Below, one piece after another: positions 1 to 7,222 of a stretch of 32,376 bases of DNA. A program made the position numbers and the translations under genes. The notes beneath the pieces are model-generated. The model was not told the origin of the DNA, made no database searches, and saw only the letters and a program-made list of their open reading frames with translations. Position 1 is the first letter of the stretch. Each line of letters opens with the position of its first letter. Source of the stretch: DATAFO01 sp046728935 (GTDB lineage Bacteria > Actinomycetota > Thermoleophilia > Solirubrobacterales > 70-9); contig JBKPFS010000082.1 in assembly GCA_046728935.1 (NCBI GenBank), positions 1 to 32,376 on the forward strand, read 5' to 3'.

Positions 1-310
1 ATAGCAGGGGCGCGGGGCCGCTCGGTGGCGGGCCGCTCGGGTCCTCGAACCAGTTGCCTGTTATCGCCCCTCGGCCAGTAGAACCCCGGCGGCTCGAGCT
101 GCGCCCCCTTGATCTCGACCGCCCCGGCGGCTACGGTCGTCTCGACCGATCAAGTGGGGCCGCGTGCTGCGAACACCGGCCCCGTGGCACCGGGCCAAGT
201 CTCCAAGGTCCCGGCGCAACGGGAACGTTACGACGCGCTACGCCCGCCCTCTGGAAAGGAAGGTTCGCTGATGCATGAAGTGCTCTATGCCCCCAGGAGG
301 GGCGCGTCTG
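1..310. other. Leading segment with no supported gene
   Basis: The open frames here are GC-rich shadows without recognisable protein character, so I assign no gene. The only useful signal is a strong ribosome binding site, AGGAGG at 295-300, placed 10 nt before the ATG at 311. No tRNA-like 3' end or inverted-repeat insertion-sequence terminus was seen. Confidence 0.4.
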
Positions 311-567
311 ATGCCCGACAGCAGCAAGGGAGCCGAGTACATGCGCCGCCGTCGGGCCGAGGGCAAGGCGTGGGACCAGCGGCCGGAGAACCGCGAGCGG
401 GTCCGCAAGCGCCAGCGCGAGTATTGGCACCGCCCCAGGGCGGCTGGCTCAAGCGCCGCAAGCGGGATCTCGCGGCTCAACGCGGTCGGGTTGAGCGCGA
501 CCTGAGACTTCTCGACGAGGAAGGGGAGAAGCTGGAACAACAGCTAGCTAACGAGGAGGCGATCTAG
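311..567 (+). pseudogene. Small basic protein upstream of integrase, apparently frameshifted
   Basis: The ATG at 311 follows AGGAGG with 10-nt spacing. The first frame gives a lysine- and arginine-rich peptide containing SKGAEYMRRRRAEGKAWD and ENRERVRKRQREYW, then becomes low complexity and stops at 503-505. One frame back, from about 445, the sequence becomes a charged helix (KRRKRDLAAQRGRVERDLRL, then EEGEKLEQQLANEEAI) that stops at 565-567, directly before the integrase ATG. Joining the frames with one missing base near 430-445, within or beside a CCCC run, gives one coiled-coil protein of about 85 residues. Position suggests an accessory gene of the integrated element, possibly with an excisionase-like role, but I recognise no family. 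A genuine overlapping pair or a recoding site is less likely because no slippery heptamer is visible. Confidence 0.4.
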
Positions 568-1839
568 ATGGCAGCCGGAATCCGCAAGCTTCACTCCAAG
601 CGCTGTCCCGGCCGCGAGGGCGGGCGGTGCCGTTGCGGCGCGGGCTATGAAGCGTGGGTGTTCTCCAAGCGCGACGGGAAGAAGATTCGCAAGACCTTCG
701 CGCTCGAATCGGAGGCCAAGACGTGGAGGGCTGACGCGCTCTCCGCGCTCGCCAAGGGCGGGCTCAGGGCACCGAAGCCGACCACCGTCAGGGAGGCGTG
801 GGAAGCGTGGCACGAGGGAGCGAAGGCGGGCACCATCCGCAACCGCTCCGGCGATCCCTACAGGCCCTCGGCAATTCGCTCCTACGAGCGGGCGATGAGG
901 CTTCGAGTAATCCCTGCGATTGGTGCGGTTCGATTGGCAGACGTGCGGCGTCCCGACCTCCAAGAGTTTGCAGACGGGCTGTTGGGCAACGGCTTGAACC
1001 CCTCGACCATCCAAACGACGCTGCTCTCGCTGCGGGCGATCTTCCGCCGTGCGGTGGCAAGGGGCGAGTTGGCGGTCAACCCTTGCAACGGGCTTGAGTT
1101 GCCAGCGATCCGAGGTCGTCGGGAGCGGTTCGCCTCCCCTGACGAGGCAGCGAAGCTGATCGCGGCTGTCACCGACCAGGATCGGGCGATATGGGCAACC
1201 GCGATGTACGCGGGGCTCAGGCGAGGCGAGCTTCAGGCTCTCTGCTGCGAGGACGTGGACATCGCCACCGGCCTGATCCACGTTCGCCACGGATGGGATG
1301 CGCAGGAGGGTGAGATTGAGTTGAAGTCAAATGCCGGACGGCGCAGGGTTCCAATCGCCGCCGCGCTGCGCGAACTTCTGCTCGACCATCGACTCCATAC
1401 GGGGCGAACCGCCGGACTAATGTTCGGGGCGACCGCAGCGGACCCGTTCGACCCCAAAGGTCTGACGAAGCGGGCGGATCATGCATGGGGCGTCGCCGGG
1501 CTCGACCGAATCACCCTGCATGAGTGCCGCCACACGTTCGCCTCGCTAATGATCGCGGCGGGCGTCAACGGCAAGGCCCTACAGACGTTCATGGGCCACG
1601 CCAATATCTCGATCACCCTCGACCGCTATGGCCACTTGATGCCGGGATCCGAGGACGAGGCCGCGGGGCTCCTCGATGCCTACGTCACCGCCCAGCCGGA
1701 GCGTGCCGAGGACGCCGCTCGTTTGGCTGGCGGCGATCCCCGTTCGCCAGCTGTCGCCAGTGAGCACCACTTTCGAGCGGTGTTCTGCGGTTCTGTGCGG
1801 TCAGTTTTCGGCTTGACCAAGCAAGACTTCGCTTTCTGA
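568..1839 (+). CDS. Tyrosine recombinase / phage-type integrase
   Basis: This 423-residue enzyme would catalyse site-specific DNA strand exchange through a 3'-phosphotyrosine intermediate. The N-terminus has a small AP2-like, arm-binding type segment (GYEAWVFSKRDGKKIRKTFA), followed by a core-binding SAM-like domain (about 70-165) and the catalytic domain (about 180-370). The catalytic set is visible: R218 in GLRRGE, K253 in LKSNAGRRR, H318 and R321 in HECRH, H344 in GHANISIT and Y354 in DRYGH, so the enzyme looks intact. A roughly 55-residue tail after the tyrosine domain has no clear match. The ATG at 568 has a GAGGAGG ribosome binding site at -15 to -9 inside the end of the preceding small gene, so the two are probably co-transcribed. 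Three direct repeats lie just downstream. I cannot see which site the enzyme uses. Confidence 0.93.
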   Translation: MAAGIRKLHSKRCPGREGGRCRCGAGYEAWVFSKRDGKKIRKTFALESEAKTWRADALSALAKGGLRAPKPTTVREAWEAWHEGAKAGTIRNRSGDPYRPSAIRSYERAMRLRVIPAIGAVRLADVRRPDLQEFADGLLGNGLNPSTIQTTLLSLRAIFRRAVARGELAVNPCNGLELPAIRGRRERFASPDEAAKLIAAVTDQDRAIWATAMYAGLRRGELQALCCEDVDIATGLIHVRHGWDAQEGEIELKSNAGRRRVPIAAALRELLLDHRLHTGRTAGLMFGATAADPFDPKGLTKRADHAWGVAGLDRITLHECRHTFASLMIAAGVNGKALQTFMGHANISITLDRYGHLMPGSEDEAAGLLDAYVTAQPERAEDAARLAGGDPRSPAVASEHHFRAVFCGSVRSVFGLTKQDFAF

Positions 1840-1914
1840 AGCCAGGCGCCGTAGACGTACCACATCTAGCCTGGGCGGCTCTAATCCCGCATGGTCAAGC
1901 GGTTTCTTGACTTC

Positions 1915-1946
1915 ATGCGCCAGCGATGCGCCAGTAAATGCGCCAG
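1915..1946. repeat. Three direct repeats of ATGCGCCAG after integrase
   Basis: The 9-mer ATGCGCCAG occurs at 1915-1923, 1926-1934 and 1938-1946, separated by 2 and 3 nt, so successive copies are 11-12 nt apart, about one helical turn. The placement 75 nt beyond the integrase stop fits arm-type or excisionase-type binding sites, but that function is inferred. A related doublet, GCGCGCCAG twice with a CT spacer, lies near 4531-4550. Confidence 0.45.
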
Positions 1947-2055
1947 CTACCCCGCCCGTGATCCTATCCGCGCGGGTCGCTCGGCTCCGACTCCAGCGCC
2001 AGCAGCAGCTCGCCGGTGGGTGGCCCAGAGATTGACCCCGCCGCTAACCCCGATG

Positions 2056-2061
2056 TATGGT
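2056..2061 (+). promoter_or_regulatory. -10 box TATGGT, leaderless start for secreted protein
   Basis: TATGGT is followed by 6 nt and then ATG at 2068, which would put transcription initiation at or next to the start codon. This supports the 2068 start even though the rest of the protein is read in another frame. Confidence 0.5.
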
Positions 2062-2067
2062 CGGCCG

Positions 2068-2503
2068 ATGAGGGCACGGAAGCTCGCGGTTGTCGGGATG
2101 GTGCTGGGCGCTGATCGCACTGACGCCCGCTGGCGCGGATGCAAAGCGCGTCAAGTCACGCGTGTTCCTCGCCCCGTTCGGGATTATCGAGCCCAGCGGG
2201 GCCATCACCTACCTCTTCGGCGGCGGGGTCAATACCAGGGGGCCCCTGTATTTCAAATGCGAGGCGCACCGCCGGGTGCGGGTGTTCCGCGATGAGCCCG
2301 TCGGCGACGACACCCTGATCGGCTCCGATCGCACCGATTTCCTCGGCGGATTCCTCGCGGCCCAGGTGACCGATTTGGACGAGGTCCCGGGCGACTACTA
2401 CGCGAAGCTGCACAAGAAGAAGGTGAAGGCGAAGTCCCGAACGCTGCGGTGCGCGGGGGATCGTTCCCGCACCGTGACCGTGTATCCGCCGAATATCGGC
2501 TGA
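2068..2503 (+). pseudogene. Secreted protein of unknown function, signal peptide frameshifted
   Basis: The ATG at 2068 opens MRARKLAVVGMVLG, the basic and hydrophobic start of a signal peptide, but this frame then runs into unrelated sequence. The next frame carries ALIALTPAGADAKRV and an ordered protein of about 120 residues to the stop at 2503. Removing one G from the GGG run near 2104-2106 joins them into MVLALIALTPAGADA, a normal signal peptide with an A-D-A type cleavage site. The mature part has a beta-rich character, two cysteines (KCEAH and RCAGD) that could form a disulphide, and a lysine-rich stretch KLHKKKVKAKSR. I recognise no family. It could be a real frameshift or a homopolymer sequencing error; the mature region shows no other damage. 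Confidence 0.55.
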
Positions 2504-2780
2504 TCGGCCCCGCGTGACCCCGGTGTCGGCCGAGCAGCCAGCGCGGTCCCCCTCAGCTCGCTGTATTCGGCGGCTCCAGCGCCCCTGGGACGGGCAGATG
2601 TTCAGCGGAGCCTGACCAGGGGCGAGGAGTCTCCACCCACTCTCGCCGAGCGCGTTTCGGTGCCTTATCGGCCGGCCGTCCGAGCCCGCGGAATCGGCAC
2701 CCGCTGCCAGGCCCCACCGCGCGGGCCCCCGACGATTGAAGCGGTGGAGTCTCCATCCCAACCCCCGACGCCGCGACCGC
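2504..2780. other. Gene-free spacer before the SnoaL array
   Basis: No open frame here has protein-like composition. A 13-mer, GGAGTCTCCAYCC, occurs at 2627-2639 and again at 2747-2759 with one difference. I can give it no function. Confidence 0.4.
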
Positions 2781-2782
2781 GA

Positions 2783-2788
2783 GATACT
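2783..2788 (+). promoter_or_regulatory. -10-like GATACT before first SnoaL gene
   Basis: GATACT lies 9 nt before the ATG at 2798. The surrounding GCGAGATACTGCGCG block is repeated almost exactly before the SnoaL gene at 5312 with the same 9-nt spacing, so promoter and start were probably duplicated together. Confidence 0.45.
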
Positions 2789-2797
2789 GCGCGGGCG

Positions 2798-3197
2798 ATG
2801 TCGCGGGAGAACCTGGACCTGTACGACGCAATCTCGATGCTTTCAACCGACGAGACATCGATGGCTACATCGCCACGATTGCGGACGCCTTCGTGCTTCA
2901 TTCGCAATTCGCTGGCGTCGAGGCCGGCACCTACCGGGGCCATGAGGACGTCCCTCGCTACTTCCAGGATCTGGCTGAGGCGTGGCACCGCTACCGCGCC
3001 GAGTCCCTGGACCTCGCGGAGGGCAAGGACGGGAGGGTCGCCTGGACCTCGTGACTCGCGCGGAGGCCGAGCGCAGCGGCATCGAGGTAACGAAGCGCAT
3101 CGGAGTGGTCTTCGGCGTGCGAGGCGGCGAGATCGTCGGCATCGACACGTATCCGACGCGCGCCGACGCCCTCGCCGCCGCCGGGCTGCGGGAGTAG
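2798..3197 (+). pseudogene. SnoaL/NTF2-like protein, at least two frameshifts
   Basis: The gene begins MSRENLDL, the conserved start of this family, then shifts frame near 2832. The next frame reads DAFNRRDIDGYIATIADAFV and continues through GTYRGHEDVPRYFQDLAEAW, clear cone-shaped NTF2 fold sequence, until a stop at 3052-3054. A third frame, entered near 3045, carries IEVTKRIGVVFGVRGGEIV and the conserved tail ALAAAGLRE, ending at 3197. Each shift is explained by one missing base. Intact relatives are about 135-150 residues, small soluble alpha+beta barrel proteins whose substrate cannot be told from sequence. This copy is the first of a head-to-tail array and is probably dead. Confidence 0.75.
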
Positions 3198-3200
3198 GCG

Positions 3201-3602
3201 ATGTCGCAGGAGAACGTCGAGGTCATGAAGCGGGCGAACGAGGCGCTGAACAGAGGCGACGTCGACGCTCTCCTCGGCTTCTACGCCACCGACGCGGAGC
3301 TCCGCGATCTGCAGAGCGCTCCCGACCAACCGCTCGCCGTGAGCGGCTAGACGCGATTCGAAACGTGGCTCAACTGGGCGGCCGCCTTCGATGAGCTCAG
3401 GGCCGATGTCGAGGAGTACGTCGATGCGGGCGAGACGGTGATCGCCTCGGTTCGCTGGCGGGGGGAAGGCAAGGAGAGCGGCCTCGTGATCGACAACCGC
3501 CAGTACGACGTCTTTGAGCTCCAGAGCGGGAAGATCGTTCGAGCGGTGCTGGGGTATCGGTCGAGGCGTGAAGCCCTCGAAGCCGCAGGACTGCGGGAGT
3601 AG
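3201..3602 (+). pseudogene. SnoaL/NTF2-like protein with in-frame amber codon
   Basis: The frame is continuous from ATG 3201 to the stop at 3600-3602 except for TAG at 3348-3350. Before it comes MSQENVEVMKRANEALNRGD and the first strand region. After it, in the same frame, come FETWLNWAAAFDELRADVEE, then EETVIASVRW-like barrel sequence (visible as DAGETVIASVRWRGEGKESG) and the conserved end ALEAAGLRE. The full length of 133 sense codons plus the amber matches intact relatives. The simplest reading is one nonsense mutation in an otherwise undamaged gene, hence recent loss. It begins 3 nt after the stop of the preceding copy. Confidence 0.75.
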
Positions 3603-3605
3603 GCG

Positions 3606-4031
3606 GTGTCGCGGGAGAACGTCGAGACTGGACAGCGAGCGAACGTCGAGGCTCTGCGGCCGGTGTACGAGGAATGGGGCCGTGGCAACTGGAGCCCTCG
3701 TTTCGACGTCTACGCGCCCAACATGGAGTGGGGATGGTCGGAGGAGTTCCCCGGTCTCCACAGGCCCTCCCGTGAACCGCAGACGCCAAGCCACCGCCTG
3801 CGCGAGTGGCTCAGCCCTTGGGAGGATTGGCGCTGCGAGGCAGAGGAGTTCATCGCCGAGGGCGAGTTCGTCGTGGCGCTGTGTCGGTACACCGGGCGCG
3901 GGAAGGAGAGTGGGGTCGCCGTAGATTCGCGAGGGGCGCACCTTTGGACCATGCGGGCCGGCAAGGCCGTCCGGCTGGAAGTCTTCTCAAGTCGCAGCAA
4001 GGCCCTTGAAGCGGCCGGGCTATCGGAGTAG
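3606..4031 (+). CDS. SnoaL/NTF2-like protein, intact
   Basis: This 141-residue protein starts at GTG 3606 with MSRENVETGQRANVEALRPV and ends KALEAAGLSE. The middle (EEFIAEGEFVVALCRYTGRG, then AHLWTMRAGKAVRLEVF) is the usual curved-sheet part of SnoaL-like proteins, where ligand or substrate binds in a conical pocket. It has no signal peptide or membrane segment, so it is cytosolic. The start sits 3 nt after the previous stop, and the GGAG encoded by the previous gene's last codons is its ribosome binding site. This spacing implies translational coupling in one transcript. The molecular function is unknown; family members include cyclases, isomerases and many uncharacterised stress-related proteins. 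Confidence 0.82.
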   Translation: MSRENVETGQRANVEALRPVYEEWGRGNWSPRFDVYAPNMEWGWSEEFPGLHRPSREPQTPSHRLREWLSPWEDWRCEAEEFIAEGEFVVALCRYTGRGKESGVAVDSRGAHLWTMRAGKAVRLEVFSSRSKALEAAGLSE

Positions 4032-4034
4032 GCG

Positions 4035-4484
4035 ATGTCGGAGGAGAACGTCGAGATCGCGCGGCGCTACTTGGAGGGCACCGAAGAGGGAATGGGGGGA
4101 GGCAAGGCCATCGAAGCCCTGGTCAACGAATTCTGGGAGCCCGACGGCGACTACTACCCGATTCGCGGGTTCCCGGAGGCGAGGCCATGCCACGGACGCG
4201 AGGAGATCGTGCGCTTCTTTACCGCGCTCTATCCAGCTTGGGCGGACTACCGATATGTGATCAAAGACGCGAGGGCGATCGGCGATGATCGCGTCCTTGT
4301 GCACGGAGAGATACGGGCAGAGGGACGCGCCAGCGGCGTGGCGCTGGAAGGCGACACCTACCACTGCTTCTGGGTCCGGCATGGACGATTCATCCGGGCG
4401 GAGGATCACCTGACCGCGAAGGGTGCGCTTCACGCGCTCGGATTCAGTGGCGAGGCCCTCGAAGCCGCCGGGCTGTCGGAGTAA
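4035..4484 (+). CDS. SnoaL/NTF2-like protein, intact
   Basis: This 149-residue protein begins MSEENVEIARRYLEGTEEGM and ends ALEAAGLSE. Between them are PCHGREEIVRFFTALYPAWA (the helix that closes the cone), DDRVLVHGEIRAEGRASGVA and the strand TYHCFWVRHGRFIRAEDHL, all in the expected order for an NTF2-like fold. It starts 3 nt after the preceding stop with the same TAG-GCG-ATG junction as the other array members. It is the last gene of the tightly packed array; the next paralogue lies 830 nt further on behind its own promoter. Its function is unknown. Confidence 0.82.
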   Translation: MSEENVEIARRYLEGTEEGMGGGKAIEALVNEFWEPDGDYYPIRGFPEARPCHGREEIVRFFTALYPAWADYRYVIKDARAIGDDRVLVHGEIRAEGRASGVALEGDTYHCFWVRHGRFIRAEDHLTAKGALHALGFSGEALEAAGLSE

Positions 4485-4676
4485 CCCCGAAGCCCACGCA
4501 TCTGTTCCGGTGGCCGAATCGCCTGCCGTTGCGCGCCAGCTGCGCGCCAGTGGGCACCCGATTCGTACTCAGCAGCGCACGCGCTCATGGATGAACGAGG
4601 TCGAGATGCAGTCGCCGACCATACGTCCCTGGGGTGGTATCGGGAGCAAATCGAGGCCCATCGTTCAGCCTTGTGC
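4485..4676. other. Spacer with GCGCGCCAG doublet
   Basis: No gene is supported on either strand. Near 4531-4550 the 9-mer GCGCGCCAG occurs twice with a 2-nt spacer, resembling the repeat behind the integrase. Confidence 0.35.
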
Positions 4677-4949
4677 CTACCGAGGTCTGCAGAACAGGCC
4701 AGCGTCAACGAGACAGCTATCGAGTTCACCTCGCGCATATCGGCCGGCGTTCGTGTTTTCCCGGAGTATCTGGCCGGGACGGACGTGCTCTAAGCATCCG
4801 AGGAGCTGCGCAGTGGACTTCGCTCCATAGGAGCAATAGTCGGTCACGAGATCCCGCTCGTGCACTAGAGGATCATCCTCGCTCGCTCCGCAGCCGGCAA
4901 GGAACAAGCAGCTCAGTAGGGCAATGATGCGTTGCCAATGCGTTGCCAC
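4677..4949 (-). CDS. Small cysteine-rich lipoprotein
   Basis: Read on the minus strand from GTG 4949, this gives 90 residues. A short signal peptide (THWQRIIALLSCLFLAGC) ends in the lipobox L17-A18-G19-C20, so the mature protein should be lipid-anchored outside the membrane. The mature part has a negatively charged linker (GASEDDPLVHERD) and four cysteines (DYCSYG, LLGCLE, DSCLVD, GLFCRPR), enough for two disulphides, plus the run NTNAGRYARGELDSC. The start is uncertain: the frame stays open upstream to 5054, but that extension is basic and not signal-like, and GAGAAT lies 7 nt before GTG 4949 as in leaderless genes. The protein family is not one I can name. It lies antisense to the SnoaL array in an otherwise eroded region and looks intact. 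Confidence 0.62.
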   Translation of the reverse strand: MATHWQRIIALLSCLFLAGCGASEDDPLVHERDLVTDYCSYGAKSTAQLLGCLEHVRPGQILRENTNAGRYARGELDSCLVDAGLFCRPR

Positions 4950-5290
4950 CCTCCCAATTCTCCACTTGGCCGAGCGGCATGGCGAGCGACGGGCGAAGTA
5001 CGACTTCGCTCGCTCCGAGTCTGTCTCTAGTCGGTCTTCAGCTCCTCGCTGCAAGGTGATGAGGGGTAAGCACCGGGCCTGACGGAGTAAGCCGGCTGAA
5101 CATCGATGTGGCGACTCGGAAACGGTGGCGATGATTCGCTACTCGGGCGACACCGGCGCGGTCACCATCCGCTCGCGCTGGCAGGGGCAGTCCGGCCGCC
5201 CTGATCGTGCACGCCGAGCCCGCAAGCTGATACCGCGCTTTCAACCGCACGAGAAGCGATAGTCGCTTCGCAGCCTGCAGCCTGGCTTCG
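4950..5290. other. Gene-free spacer upstream of fifth SnoaL gene
   Basis: I see no supported gene. A perfect 7-bp hairpin, GAAGCGA with loop TAG and TCGCTTC, lies at 5253-5269, 28 nt before the -10 box of the next gene. It could be a regulator site or a weak terminator. Confidence 0.4.
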
Positions 5291-5296
5291 TGGCGA

Positions 5297-5302
5297 GATA
5301 CT
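5297..5302 (+). promoter_or_regulatory. -10-like GATACT before fifth SnoaL gene
   Basis: GATACT is 9 nt before ATG 5312. The GCGAGATACTGCGCG block matches that at 2779-2793, in front of the first SnoaL copy. Confidence 0.45.
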
Positions 5303-5311
5303 GCGCGAGCG

Positions 5312-5712
5312 ATGTCGCAGGAGAACGTCGAGACCGTACGGCGGATCTACGAGCAGGAGATGTTCGGGCAAGATCCGGCTCGGCTCCTCGACCTCGCAGC
5401 CTCGGACATCGAGTACGTCAATCCCCCAGACGCAGTCGAACCCGGTATTCGTCGCGGCCGCGCCGAGGTCGCGCAGGCGGTGAAGAACGCCCAAGAGGTC
5501 TTCGACTCGCCTCGCTACGAGCTTCACCAGATCTTCGACTATGGGGATACCGTGGTCGCGGCCCTCACCTTCTACGCACGGGGTCGTGGGACCGAGAACG
5601 AGATCGTCCAGGAGGAGGCCCACTCGTGGACCCTTCGAGACGGGAGGATCGCTCGCTTCGAATGGGTCGCGATCTGGGCACCGCCCTCGCAGCCGCCGGG
5701 CTGTCGAAGTAG
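5312..5712 (+). pseudogene. SnoaL/NTF2-like protein, frameshifted near its end
   Basis: The ATG at 5312 gives MSQENVETVRRIYEQEMFGQ, then ordered family sequence including RGRAEVAQAVKNAQEVFDS, IFDYGDTVVAALTFYARGRG and AHSWTLRDGRIARFEW. In this frame the protein would run on to 5851 as unrelated sequence. One base back, starting near 5665, the reading becomes GRDLGTALAAAGLSK with a stop at 5710-5712, which is the conserved family tail. One missing base near 5660-5668 therefore broke the gene, replacing the last dozen or so residues with a long unrelated extension. Since nearly all of the fold is upstream, the product might still fold. Gene loss is the likelier reading given the neighbours. Confidence 0.72.
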
Positions 5713-5933
5713 GGGCGCTCACGCTGCCACAGCCCCCGATTTGACGCCAATGGCTCGGCAACCTTGCCGCGCACGGGCTCGATGCTGCCCATCGCCTCAG
5801 CCAGTAAGACGCGCCGATCCCTGCTGTCTTGACTCCGACTATTCCCGGTGAGAGGGGGGTCGCTCAAGCGGCCCAAGGAGGTGGCCCTGAATGTCTGAGC
5901 GGCTCGGCGTCGATGTGGCAGGCAACCCGGCCG

Positions 5934-6937
5934 GATACGGCCTCCTCGTGGTGCTCGCCCTGCGTCGTGATCGGCGCAGACGGCGTGACGCTTGACCTCA
6001 ACGGCCACACGGTCGACGGCGACGGGACCGAGGCTGCGGGCTGTGACCCCAGGAGGAACTCTGCGACTTTGGGGTGGCCAACGAGGGCCACGATGGGGTC
6101 ACTGTGCGTGCTGGCTCGGCGCGTGAGTTCGGGATCGGGGTGCTCGTCGGGGGTGCACGAAAGAACCGCGTGCTGGACATCTCGTCCTCGAGGCACGTCT
6201 TCTTCGGCGCAGTGGTCGGCCGCTCGAGCCGAAGCGTGATCCGCGACAGCTCGTTGAGCCGCAACATCGCCCCCGAGGGGGACGGGATCGGCGTGTTCGG
6301 GTGCCACCGCCTCCGGATCATCCACAACAAGATCCGACGCAACCCCGGGCCCGGCATCCACGTGTTCGATTCCAAAAGGAACCTGATCACAAAGAACGTG
6401 TTCTCGCGCAACGGACCCGCGGTCCTGATGGAAAAAGCCGACCGAAACGAGGTGCAGCGCAACCGCGTCACTCGCGGCGGCGGCATCCTCGTCGCCCCCG
6501 GCAACCGAAAGGTGATCGCCCGGAACCGCGTCTCGCGAGCCCTGGACAGCATTGCGATCGACAAGGGAAGCGGGAACCTGATCGCCGGCAACGTCGTCGT
6601 TCGGGCCCGCAAGGCGGGCATCCGTCTCGGACTAGACCGGCCACCGATCGGCGGTGACAACAATGTCGTCCGCGAAAACCTGGTCAGACGGAGCGGCGAC
6701 GATGGCTTCCTGGTCGCCGAAACCGACGACCACAGCCTCCTGAAGCGGAACATCGCCCGGCACAACGGAGACGATGGCTTCGACGTCGAGAGCGATTCCG
6801 CGAAGTTGACCCGGAACCGCGCGGTGCGCAACGGCGACCTGGGCATCGAGGCGGTCGCCGGCGTCACTGACAGCGGCGGGAACAGGGCGCATCGCAACGG
6901 CCACCCGGTGCAGTGCACGAAGGTGGCATGTAGGTAG
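5934..6937 (+). pseudogene. Right-handed parallel beta-helix protein, frameshifted
   Basis: The first frame carries VVIGADGVTLDLNGHTVDGD and GTEAAGCDP up to about 6050. The main frame, open from 6047 to 6937, then carries CDFGVANEGHDGVTVRAG and about 12 short repeats of the N-x-(I/V)-x-x-N type, such as NLITKNVFSRN, NEVQRNRVTRGG and NNVVRENLVRRSGDDGF. Repeats of this kind form coils of a pectate-lyase-like solenoid, typical of secreted carbohydrate- or surface-binding proteins (PbH1/NosD class). The two frames join if one C is restored to the C run at 6047-6050. No convincing signal peptide precedes 5934, so the N-terminus is probably lost or degenerate. The only downstream ATG in frame (6074) would start inside the fold. 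No catalytic site can be assigned. Confidence 0.68.
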
Positions 6938-6958
6938 GCAGCAAGGCGGTCCCAGCAG

Positions 6959-6988
6959 GGAGTCGAAGCCGCCGGAGTGTCGGAATAG
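6959..6988 (+). pseudogene. Relic of a SnoaL-family C-terminus
   Basis: Twenty-one nt after the beta-helix stop, one frame reads GVEAAGVSE followed by TAG. This matches the ALEAAGLSE end of the intact SnoaL paralogue at 4035-4484, and the nucleotides (GTCGAAGCCGCCGG versus CTCGAAGCCGCCGG) are nearly identical. The rest of that gene is absent, so it looks like the stump of a sixth copy. Confidence 0.5.
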
Positions 6989-7206
6989 GAGCGGGAGGCG
7001 CCCAAGGCGCCAGATAGTCGGCTGGCCCCGCCTTGACTGCCTCAGCGCGCACTCAGGACCGTCTTTCGTGGCGTCCTGTGGAAAGGTACCCGCGGGTGAT
7101 CCAGTCGTGGTGGAAAGGGCCGTTGGCGCACGTTAGTGGCGCGCACGGACTGTCCGACCCCGCGAAAACGCTTGTCTAAGCCACTTCCGGGCCGAACGAC
7201 TCGCAG
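6989..7206. other. Gene-free spacer at the edge of the accessory region
   Basis: No open frame here looks coding. An imperfect direct repeat, TGGCGCACGTTAG then TGGCGCGCAC, occurs near 7123-7145. It has no assigned role. Confidence 0.35.
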
Positions 7207-7216
7207 GTACTACATC

Positions 7217-7222
7217 TAACCT
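7217..7222 (+). promoter_or_regulatory. -10 box TAACCT for the STAS gene
   Basis: TAACCT lies 15 nt before ATG 7238, leaving a short leader that contains GAAGGA (7228-7233) as ribosome binding site. The 18-mer around it (7207-7224) matches 1857-1874 at 16 of 18 positions. Confidence 0.45.

Noticed and set aside
311..567. Programmed frameshifting in the gene before the integrase
   Set aside because: No X-XXY-YYZ slippery heptamer or stable downstream structure is evident at 430-445; a lost base is simpler.
5713..5851. Extended C-terminus of the SnoaL protein starting at 5312
   Set aside because: The extension has no family character, while the conserved AAGLSK tail is present one frame back.
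5829..6239. 136-residue open frame taken as a separate gene
   Set aside because: Only its middle (about residues 45-75) has protein character, and this continues into the beta-helix frame, so it is part of that broken gene.
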